From the NCBI GenBank assembly GCA_007695195.1, contig REEG01000152.1:29707-93706 (forward strand): a DNA stretch of 64,000 nt. The letters are read 5' to 3'. The DNA comes from Gemmatimonadales bacterium. GTDB taxonomy: Bacteria > Gemmatimonadota > Gemmatimonadetes > Longimicrobiales > Gaopeijiaceae. Both the position numbers and the translations under genes were made by a program. The notes beneath the pieces are model-generated. The model was given only the letters and a program-made list of their open reading frames with translations, was not told the origin of the DNA and did not search any database. Of this stretch, positions 58,939-64,000 are shown in pieces (positions within the stretch are counted from its first letter, which is position 1; each line of letters opens with the position of its first letter).

Positions 58939-59702
58939 TGTCCGAGGAATCCAATAGTTCCGCCGGAACCCTCTCGGGGAAGGGAAGGACCCTCGTGGTC
59001 ATACCCACCTTCAACGAGCGCGAAAACCTGCCTCGCATCGTCCCCGAGGTCCTGGCCCGGGACGAGAGCATCGATATCCTGGTGGTGGACGACAGCTCTC
59101 CGGACGGAACCGGCGAGGTGGCCGACGGCCTGGCCGGGGGGTTCCCGGGGCGGGTCCACGTGCTACACCGGGCCGGGAAGGAGGGTCTGGGGAAGGCCTA
59201 CATCGCCGGATTCCGCTGGGGAATCGCCGCAGGCTACGACCGACTCTGCGAGATGGACGCCGACCTCTCCCATCCCTCCTCGGCGCTCCCCATCTTCATC
59301 GAGGCCTCCCGTGACGTGGACTTCGTCATTGGGAGCCGCTACGTGGGGCGCCGGGTGACCGTGGTGAACTGGCCCATGGGACGCCTCCTCATCTCCTATT
59401 TTGGTAGTTGGTACGCCCGGACCATCACCGGCCTCCCGGTCTCCGACGCCACGGGCGGCTTCAATCTCTTCCGTCGGGAGGTGCTGGAGGCCATGGATCT
59501 GGACCGCATCCAGACCAATGGGTACAGCTTCCAGATCGAGCTCAAGTATCGAGCGTGGAAGAAGGGGTTCCGGTTCCGGGAGGTCCCCATCGTCTTCACC
59601 GAACGCGACCAGGGCGAGTCGAAGATGTCCAAGTCCATCATCGTGGAAGCGGTCTGGAAGGTCTGGAAACTTCGCCTTCTGGATCTAACCCGACGCCTCT
59701 GA
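58935..59702 (+). CDS. polyprenol monophosphomannose synthase (DPM1-like)
   Basis: Family 2 glycosyltransferase of 255 residues resembling dolichol-phosphate mannose synthase, soluble with no C-terminal membrane segment. Seen are VVIPTFNERENLPRIV, DILVVDDSSPDGTGEVA, the metal-binding EMDADLSHP, FVIGSRYVGR, DATGGFNLFRREVLE and FTERDQGESKMSKSI. It is expected to transfer mannose or another hexose from a nucleotide donor to polyprenol phosphate. Coupled upstream to the flippase-like gene. Confidence 0.88.
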   Translation: MMSEESNSSAGTLSGKGRTLVVIPTFNERENLPRIVPEVLARDESIDILVVDDSSPDGTGEVADGLAGGFPGRVHVLHRAGKEGLGKAYIAGFRWGIAAGYDRLCEMDADLSHPSSALPIFIEASRDVDFVIGSRYVGRRVTVVNWPMGRLLISYFGSWYARTITGLPVSDATGGFNLFRREVLEAMDLDRIQTNGYSFQIELKYRAWKKGFRFREVPIVFTERDQGESKMSKSIIVEAVWKVWKLRLLDLTRRL

Positions 59703-59719
59703 GGCGAAATCTTGCACCC

Positions 59720-60373
59720 ATGGCACTGACAGACCTCCTTTACCGCTGTCCCACCTGCGGCCACGACCCGCTTCCGGGGAAGGGACCGGACGCCCGCTGC
59801 CCGGGGTGCGGAACCCGTTTCGCCGCCGTGCGCGGAGGAGGTGTATCGGTCTCGAGGCCTGGCCAACCGTCGGCCCGACGCTCCGCCCTGGAGTTGAGCA
59901 GCCATCTTGAGCTCCCATTCACCGACGCCGGAGCCATCCCCGGTTCAGCGTCCGGTGCGGAGGTGGGATCCCACCACCCGGAGTCTTCCCAACCCATCCG
60001 GGAGACCCGGGCAAAGTTGAAGTTGGCCACTGGCCAGACCCCCATCCGCTTCCAGGGTCAGGTGCTGGGTTTCATGGAAGAATTCGGCGCCAGCCGGGAG
60101 GGACTGCTCCGCTTGGAACCCGAGGCTCTCTCCTTCCAACCCGATGCGACTCGTGGGGAGGATCGCTGGCCCCTGGACCGGATCCGATCCGTCCAGGCCT
60201 CCTCGTCCAGCGTGCAGATCACGACCCACGAGAGAGGACTCGTGAGCATCAAGGTCCAGGGCGAGTCCATACGCCTCTGGGAACTTCTGATCCACCAGGC
60301 CATTCAGGCGGTGTGGAGTGCCCGGGGATGGGGCCGCATCGTGGAATTTCAACCTCGCATCCGTGCGGAATAG
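59720..60373 (+). CDS. zinc-ribbon protein with PH-like domain, function unknown
   Basis: Unrecognised 217-residue protein. Residues 10-30 form a zinc ribbon with two CxxC pairs (C10PTC13, C27PGC30). Residues ~35-95 are Ser/Gly/Pro-rich and probably flexible. From ~105 the sequence is folded and beta-rich: IRFQGQVLGFMEEFGASREGL, then RWPLDRIRSVQASSSSVQITT and a C-terminal helix RLWELLIHQAIQAVWSA, a pattern reminiscent of PH/GRAM-like modules. It lies between the DPM1-like gene and plsC, with gaps of 17 and 16 bases, suggesting a link to envelope lipid or glycan assembly. No function is proposed. Confidence 0.7.
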   Translation: MALTDLLYRCPTCGHDPLPGKGPDARCPGCGTRFAAVRGGGVSVSRPGQPSARRSALELSSHLELPFTDAGAIPGSASGAEVGSHHPESSQPIRETRAKLKLATGQTPIRFQGQVLGFMEEFGASREGLLRLEPEALSFQPDATRGEDRWPLDRIRSVQASSSSVQITTHERGLVSIKVQGESIRLWELLIHQAIQAVWSARGWGRIVEFQPRIRAE

Positions 60374-60389
60374 GGTGGAGAGTCCTGCC

Positions 60390-61061
60390 ATGCACCCCCT
60401 CTATCGCATCCTGACGCCACCAACCCGCTGGTTCGTGAAGTCGTCCGCCCGAATCCGGGTGGAGGGAGTGGCCCATATGCCCCGCACTGGAGGGTTCCTG
60501 CTGCTTCCCAACCACCAGAGCGCCCTCGACCCCTTTGTGGTTCAGTCGTTCTGTCCCCGACCCATCCGCTCCATGACCAAGAGCACGCAGTTCGGTGTCC
60601 CCCTGGTCCGATGGCTGCTCCCCCGGATCGGGGCCTTTCCGGTGCGCCGCTTCCAGGTCGATGCCCAGGCCGTACGTACCGCGCTGAGATTCCTGCGAAA
60701 CGGAGAGGGCGTGTGTATCTATCCCGAGGGCGAACGGACCTGGGACGGCAGCATTCAACCCTTCCGACGGGGCACCCTCCATCTGGCACTCCGATCCGGC
60801 GTGCCCATCATCCCTGTGGGGCTCAATGGAATGTTCGACCTGTGGCCCCGCTGGCTCAGCACCCCGAGACCGCGCCCTCAGGTCACCCTCCGATTCGGCG
60901 AGCCGCTGGAGTTCGGAGAGGTTCGGGACCGGCATCACCGTGAGGAAATGCTGCCAGCCCTTGAGGCTCTATTGACCCAGCGGCTAGCCGCCCTCTCCGG
61001 AGCCCCGGTGTCTTCGGATCTCCGGCGAAGGGTCGCCGAAGCTGGAGGTGGGAAGGGGTAG
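60390..61061 (+). CDS. plsC: 1-acyl-sn-glycerol-3-phosphate acyltransferase family protein
   Basis: Membrane-associated acyltransferase, 223 residues, placing the second acyl chain on glycerol phosphate. The HX4D motif is N41HQSALD47, motif III is YPEGERTW near 111-118, and VPIIPVGLNGMFDLWP matches motif IV. FPVRRF is motif II. The start ATG at 60390 gives a normal length. Related enzymes acylate other lipids, so glycolipid acylation is an alternative given the neighbouring glycan genes. It ends the plus-strand gene train. Confidence 0.85.
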   Translation: MHPLYRILTPPTRWFVKSSARIRVEGVAHMPRTGGFLLLPNHQSALDPFVVQSFCPRPIRSMTKSTQFGVPLVRWLLPRIGAFPVRRFQVDAQAVRTALRFLRNGEGVCIYPEGERTWDGSIQPFRRGTLHLALRSGVPIIPVGLNGMFDLWPRWLSTPRPRPQVTLRFGEPLEFGEVRDRHHREEMLPALEALLTQRLAALSGAPVSSDLRRRVAEAGGGKG

Positions 61062-61100
61062 GGACAGGGACGACGAAGGGCCACCAACCGACACAACTTT

Positions 61101-61117
61101 ACATAATACATATTATA
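61101..61117. repeat. AT-rich dyad
   Basis: ATAATA-CA-TATTAT lies inside an AT-rich run of about 24 bases, exceptional in this GC-rich sequence. It could be a promoter element or an easily melted site beside the adjacent DnaA-box-like palindrome. Confidence 0.5.
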
Positions 61118-61134
61118 CGAACCTGGGGAATGGG

Positions 61135-61158
61135 TGTGGAAAACCCAGGTTTTCCCCA
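61135..61158. repeat. palindrome with DnaA-box-like ends
   Basis: GGAAAACC-CA-GGTTTTCC (61138-61155) is a perfect 8-bp dyad. TGTGGAAAA at 61135-61143 is, on the minus strand, TTTTCCACA, a full match to the DnaA-box consensus TTWTNCACA; TTTTCCCCA at 61150-61158 is one base off. As RNA the dyad could alternatively terminate the plsC transcript, 74 bases downstream of its stop. Confidence 0.45.
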
Positions 61159-61369
61159 GATCACCCTGGCCGCCGAGGCCGCGGCGAGCTCCCGCACCCC
61201 GAAACGGCCGCCCCTAACACCCTGCGACCCAGCGGTCCTATCCAGGAGCGGTTCGCCAACGAATCCCCGTCCCCGAGCAACGCTCCCCCGAGCTGTCACC
61301 GCCCTCCGTCAGCGAGCGACCCGCTACCGAGCTGTCACCGACCCCCGGCTCGGAGTCCGTGAGCCCCGC

Positions 61370-61456
61370 CGGCCCAGGTTCCGCAAACCGCGGCGACCCG
61401 GGTTCCGCCGACCCAGGTTCCGCAAACTCCGGCGACCCAGGTTCCGCAAACTCAAC
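61370..61456. repeat. 24-bp tandem repeat, about 3.6 copies
   Basis: Units at 61370-61393, 61394-61408 (truncated to 15 bases), 61409-61432 and 61433-61456 share CGACCCAGGTTCCGCAAAC. The last two copies differ only at their final bases. The unit is a multiple of three, so frames through it stay open and code repeats such as DPGSANSG, but no credible start or gene context supports translation. Confidence 0.75.
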
Positions 61457-61871
61457 CCGGGGAAAGTCTGCAACGAGTGACTCGGGCGAGCTCGTTGAAG
61501 AGAATCCCCCCCCAAAACTGGAGGAACTCTACAATGAACGGATGCCCGAAAAACGGTCGAAGGGTTTTCCCGTCATGCGGGGGTTAAGGCTACAGGCCCG
61601 CTCCCAGGCCCTGATCCTTGTAGAGTTCCCCGCGCTTCAGCAAGGCCAACCCTACAACCAGTGAGCCCGTAGGCTTCCAACGTAGAAGTTCGGGCCGTGC
61701 CGGGAGTTTTCCGCACCCCACCCAGTAGTCGGCATCCTCCGCCAGCGACCCCGCGGTGGGAAGCCGTAAGAGATGGCGGACGACAGTGACGGGAGGCGGC
61801 GGCGGAAAGCGGTGGACGAGTGGACTGGCGGTGGCCCGGGGGACCAGGCGGGAACGTTGGGGAAAACAAGA

Positions 61872-61903
61872 AGCCCCGAGGACCTCCACAGGTCCCCGGG
61901 GCT
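61872..61903 (-). terminator. intrinsic terminator of the TPR gene
   Basis: AGCCCCGAGGACCT (61872-61885) pairs with AGGTCCCCGGGGCT (61890-61903) with one mismatch and a 4-nt loop. Read on the minus strand it is followed by TTCTTGTTTTCC, a T-rich tail, 30 bases beyond the TPR-gene stop. Confidence 0.8.
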
Positions 61904-61933
61904 CGCGCCGTACGTTGTTTCTCGAGACGCCAA

Positions 61934-62629
61934 TCAGGGCATCTCGCCGCCGGTCAGTTCAGCCAACCGCATCTGGTAGAGGTTGCGGGTCACTTCATCG
62001 TCTTCATCCAATTGGTCCATGGCGCGCTGGAAGGCCTGGATGGCCGCCGTGGTATCGTTCAGGGCCAGGTGGGAACGAGCCAGCCCCTCGGCGGCGTCCC
62101 GACGCTGAAAGCGGAGTTCGGCCCGGTCGGCCAGTTGCCGGTATACGTCGGCGGCGCCCTGCCAATCCTCAGCAGCCTCCTTGGCTACCGCCAGGAGGGC
62201 CGTGGCCTGCACCCGGAGCGGATCTCGGAAGGACGGCGCCACCTCCGAGAGCACGGCCACCGCTTCATCCGGATCGCCGTTATCCAGGAGGATCTCGGCA
62301 AGGGTGAGGCGGGCCTCTATCCCAAATGGAGTGCCGCCGTGGCGGGACAGATAATCCCTGAGCTGACGGGCAGCCTCATCGGGCTCGCTGAAGAAGACGG
62401 TCTGCTGGATCGTCTGGAGTTCCAGTGAGGCCTCTTCGAACTGGGCCGACCGCTGGCCCATGAAGAAGAAGGCTCCTCCAATCACCAGCACAACCACGAC
62501 AACGGCGCCGATGAGGACCTCGGTCCGGTTCCGGGCCCAGACCACGAACCGGAGAATGCCGGCGGTGAAGGCGTCGTCAGCCGTTCCCTTGGGGGAGGAA
62601 CCGGAAGATGTAGGGCGTCGCTTGGCCAT
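61934..62629 (-). CDS. membrane-anchored tetratricopeptide repeat protein
   Basis: A 231-residue protein with a cytoplasmic N-terminus (about 35 polar residues), one membrane helix near 38-57 (VLIGAVVVVVLVIGGAFFF) and a periplasmic domain of TPR-like helices: EEASLELQTIQQTVFFSEPDEA, GIEARLTLAEILLDNGDPDEAV, QATALLAVAKEAAEDWQGAADVY and AEGLARSHLALNDTTAAIQAF. Topology and length resemble YfgM, an ancillary protein of SecYEG, but the family is loosely defined. It is a single minus-strand gene with its own promoter (62717-62745) and terminator. Confidence 0.8.
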   Translation of the reverse strand: MAKRRPTSSGSSPKGTADDAFTAGILRFVVWARNRTEVLIGAVVVVVLVIGGAFFFMGQRSAQFEEASLELQTIQQTVFFSEPDEAARQLRDYLSRHGGTPFGIEARLTLAEILLDNGDPDEAVAVLSEVAPSFRDPLRVQATALLAVAKEAAEDWQGAADVYRQLADRAELRFQRRDAAEGLARSHLALNDTTAAIQAFQRAMDQLDEDDEVTRNLYQMRLAELTGGEMP

Positions 62630-62716
62630 TCGGACGGGCTGGGTTCGGGGGCGAGACGGGCAGTGGTGCGCTCCGCCCGACCGGGGTTCACGTTTGATCG
62701 AGGGTACAGACCGAGA

Positions 62717-62745
62717 AAGTTATCCCTGGTGCGAAGTGGGGTCAA
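62717..62745 (-). promoter_or_regulatory. putative promoter of the TPR gene
   Basis: On the minus strand TTGACC (62740-62745) is followed by a 17-nt spacer and TAACTT (62717-62722), 88 bases upstream of the TPR start codon. It matches the TTGnnn-N17-TAnnTT pattern of other promoters in the window. Confidence 0.55.
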
Positions 62746-62993
62746 TGCAGGGCGGCCCCCGGGAGAACCCCACATCGAGCCTGCAGGGTAAGCACACGGC
62801 CCCAAAGTAGGGGTCTTCCCCGGATTTGGTGCAGGAAAAGACTGAGCCAGGGTACCGAGGGAGTCCGCTGGGTAGGCCTTTCAGCTTCGTGGGTGCCAGG
62901 TGTCTGGTGCCGCCCCTCAGCGTTTGTTCTGGGTTGCTGTTGGCGAGGCGCGGATGAGGCGAGCACAGGCTCACAGGCCCACCCTAGCCGCAC

Positions 62994-63035
62994 GCGCACA
63001 TCTCCAGGAACACATCTCCAGGCGCACATCTTCGA
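62994..63035. repeat. 14-bp tandem repeat, 3 copies
   Basis: GCGCACATCTCCAG, GAACACATCTCCAG and GCGCACATCTTCGA are contiguous. Non-coding as far as can be judged. Confidence 0.7.
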
Positions 63036-63103
63036 ACGGTGCCGGTCCACAGAGACCCGCCACCACAGGTACCCGCCACCAACACGATCCCAGAACAAAC
63101 GCA

Positions 63104-63135
63104 CAGGGGTGCACCCATGGGGGTGCACTCCCCTG
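63104..63135. repeat. long hairpin with 2-nt bulge
   Basis: CAGGGGTGCACCC (63104-63116) pairs with GGGTGCACTCCCCTG (63121-63135), leaving a 2-nt bulge and a 4-nt loop ATGG: 13 base pairs. There is no adjacent gene end that it would obviously terminate. Confidence 0.65.
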
Positions 63136-63180
63136 GAGGGCAGGTGAGGTATACGAGGATGAGGACTCGAGGTGCGTGAG

Positions 63181-63204
63181 GACGCGGGTGGGGACGCGGG
63201 TGGG
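63181..63204. repeat. 12-bp perfect tandem duplication
   Basis: GACGCGGGTGGG occurs twice in direct contact. Confidence 0.7.
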
Positions 63205-63310
63205 AGAGGGGGCGGTGTTTCGGGGGCTGTTCCTCGCGCCTGCGGCGCTCGGGCCCCACGACTCCCCGGTAAGCAAGGGGCGAGGGGCAACTTCTCTCGC
63301 CGCTGTCTCT

Positions 63311-63344
63311 ATGGAAGACCAAACCGGATGGAAGACCAAACCGG
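63311..63344. repeat. 17-bp perfect tandem duplication
   Basis: ATGGAAGACCAAACCGG occurs at 63311-63327 and 63328-63344. It lies 34 bases before the first AATTAGAA palindrome. Confidence 0.75.
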
Positions 63345-63377
63345 CGGTGACACGGTTCGATGGATACCCCAGGAAGC

Positions 63378-63405
63378 CAAAATTAGAATTTGGATTCTAA
63401 TTTTG
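63378..63405. repeat. AATTAGAA palindrome, copy 1
   Basis: CAAAATTAGAAT (63378-63389) and ATTCTAATTTTG (63394-63405) are perfect 12-bp arms around TTGG. AT-rich in a GC-rich setting. It shares the AATTAGAA / TTCTAATT core with copy 2 near the window end. Confidence 0.8.
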
Positions 63406-63510
63406 CGGGCGGTGGAGCTGGGGGCGAGGGAGTGGGGCCTGTGGCGAGGGCGGGGGCCAGGGACGAGGGAGGGGGGCCAGGGGCAAGGGAGTGGATGGGT
63501 CGACAGACTC

Positions 63511-63637
63511 CTGAGCGGTGAAAAATCGAATCGCGAGCCCTTCGTCACAGCCGAGGTTCGAACTGTGCCCGCTCAGCGAACAGTATTCGAATCTCGAGAG
63601 GTCTAGCGTCGTCGAGTGTCGAATCTTCACCGCTCAG
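63511..63637. repeat. 12-bp inverted repeat CTGAGCGGTGAA with internal TCGAA motifs
   Basis: CTGAGCGGTGAA (63511-63522) and its complement TTCACCGCTCAG (63626-63637) frame about 100 bases. Between them a partial copy CGCTCAGCG lies at 63570-63578, and TCGAA occurs four times, including palindromes GTTCGAAC and ATTCGAAT. No coding meaning is seen. Confidence 0.65.
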
Positions 63638-63702
63638 CGGGCAAAATCCCGCCCGCGGCACCTTCGCCGGTACCGAGAGGCGAATTCTGACCGGTCGGGT
63701 AG

Positions 63703-63756
63703 GCAGGAAATGGCGACCCGGGCCCCGAACCGGTTACTGGGGCCGTAGTTTCCTGC
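63703..63756. repeat. nested inverted repeats
   Basis: Outer arms GCAGGAAA / TTTCCTGC (63703-63710, 63749-63756), middle arms GGCCCC / GGGGCC (63721-63726, 63739-63744) and an inner AACCGGTT make a multi-step hairpin with asymmetric internal loops. Confidence 0.6.
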
Positions 63757-63955
63757 GCCCAGCAGGCACCGTCGCCACCTGGCTATGGTGCCGGGCCATC
63801 AAAGGGCCGCTTTCAACGGCACTGGCCATTTTCGGCGGCACCAGATCCCTTGAATAAGGTCTGTGCTCTGTCATTACTGGAGCTGGTGCACCGCATCGGC
63901 CTGCACCGCGCCGTCCCGTTATCCAATCGTCCCGTCTTGCACGGAGATCGGAGAA

Positions 63956-63991
63956 GGCCCCGAATTAGAATCCCGGTTCTAATTCGGGGCC
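63956..63991. repeat. AATTAGAA palindrome, copy 2
   Basis: GGCCCCGAATTAGAA (63956-63970) and TTCTAATTCGGGGCC (63977-63991) are perfect 15-bp arms around TCCCGG. As RNA this would be a very stable hairpin. It lies at the window end, so its relation to the next gene is unknown. Confidence 0.8.
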
Positions 63992-64000
63992 GTGCCGCAG

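Larger units (their letters stand above)
61062..61933. other. 872-base gene-poor region with repeats
   Basis: No convincing gene. Short open frames are compositionally biased and driven by tandem repeats. From left to right it holds an AT-rich spot (61096-61119), a palindrome with DnaA-box-like sites (61135-61158), a duplicated GAGCTGTCACCG (about 61285 and 61329), a 24-bp tandem repeat (61370-61456), an inverted 12-mer GGAACTCTACAA (61523 and 61618) and a terminator for the minus-strand gene (61872-61903). Confidence 0.6.
62630..64000. other. 1.37-kb region without a supported gene
   Basis: After the TPR promoter nothing reads as a normal gene. Open frames here have Arg/Pro/Gly-rich low-complexity products, no plausible ribosome sites and no family motif. 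The region carries small tandem repeats (14, 12 and 17 bp), a purine/G-rich tract (about 63405-63500) and several strong inverted repeats listed separately. Confidence 0.6.

Noticed and set aside
61096..61158. Main chromosomal origin of replication
   Set aside because: Only one perfect DnaA box is present and none of the usual origin-linked genes is nearby; kept only as a lower-ranked observation.
61130..61664. Short repeat-containing open frames in the plsC-TPR gap
   Set aside because: Overlapping frames on both strands are kept open by the 24-bp repeat; no ribosome site, homology or gene context supports any of them.
62742..63606. Open frames of 120-180 codons in the terminal region
   Set aside because: Products are rich in Arg, Pro and Gly, several frames overlap on both strands, and tandem repeats lie inside them.
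63520..63640. tRNA T-arm-like GGTTCGAAC and ATTCGAAT motifs
   Set aside because: The flanking bases do not form the 5-bp T stem or any cloverleaf; the motifs are part of a repeated palindromic pattern.
61062..64000. CRISPR array
   Set aside because: The repeats are contiguous tandem units or isolated palindromes; there are no regularly spaced direct repeats with unique spacers and no cas genes.

Overview
This window is a high-GC, gene-dense bacterial chromosome segment, almost entirely on the plus strand, coding central metabolism and cell-envelope functions. The best guess for the host is a didermic, aerobically respiring bacterium of the Gemmatimonadota type. This is inferred from LPS-transport genes (lptC-lptA-lptB), a cytochrome b558-type succinate dehydrogenase in Bacteroidota/Gemmatimonadota-like order (mdh, sdhC, sdhA, sdhB), a secreted M14 peptidase, an UPF0182 protein and many GTG/TTG starts. 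No rRNA, tRNA, CRISPR array, transposase or phage gene was recognised.

Layout. 1-4454: 3' part of malate dehydrogenase and succinate dehydrogenase/fumarate reductase (TCA cycle and quinone reduction). 4532-8393: secreted zinc carboxypeptidase, FKBP lipoprotein and, on the minus strand, dCTP deaminase. 8684-23602: a complete 14-gene nuoA-N complex I operon behind a TTGACA promoter. 23654-33748: phosphohexomutase, UPF0182 membrane protein, succinyl-CoA synthetase (sucCD), a degenerate EIIA plus CBS protein, ndk, a 3-hydroxyacyl-CoA dehydrogenase and acetate kinase. 33794-40417: the fatty-acid cluster yceD-rpmF-plsX-fabD-fabG-acpP-fabF, then ispF and a XerC/D recombinase. 40434-46860: minus-strand S41 protease, then divergent nadE, pabA/trpG and pyrG. 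46857-61061: kdsC-lptC-lptA-lptB-rpoN, running without a real gap into glycosyltransferases, an UDP-GlcNAc epimerase, YfhO-like and flippase-like membrane proteins, a polyprenol-phosphate mannosyltransferase, a zinc-ribbon unknown and plsC. 61062-64000: gene-poor, with one membrane-anchored TPR gene on the minus strand, several short tandem repeats and strong palindromes.

How it fits together. SdhCAB and Nuo feed electrons to the quinone pool; Mdh and SucCD are TCA partners. The fab cluster supplies acyl chains for PlsX/PlsC phospholipids and lipid A. KdsC makes Kdo, LptABC move LPS, and the following glycosyltransferase genes probably build a surface glycan or lipid-linked sugar. Long stretches have stop/start overlaps of 1-8 nt, implying translational coupling.

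No clear undescribed system was found. The points most worth a second look are the EIIA-like/CBS protein with its phospho-His missing, the very large LptA-like protein, the 12-gene coupled lpt-rpoN-glycan train, a recurrent TTGnnn-N17-TAnnTT promoter pattern, the AT-rich/DnaA-box-like spot at 61.1 kb, and a family of AATTAGAA palindromes in the last 650 bases.
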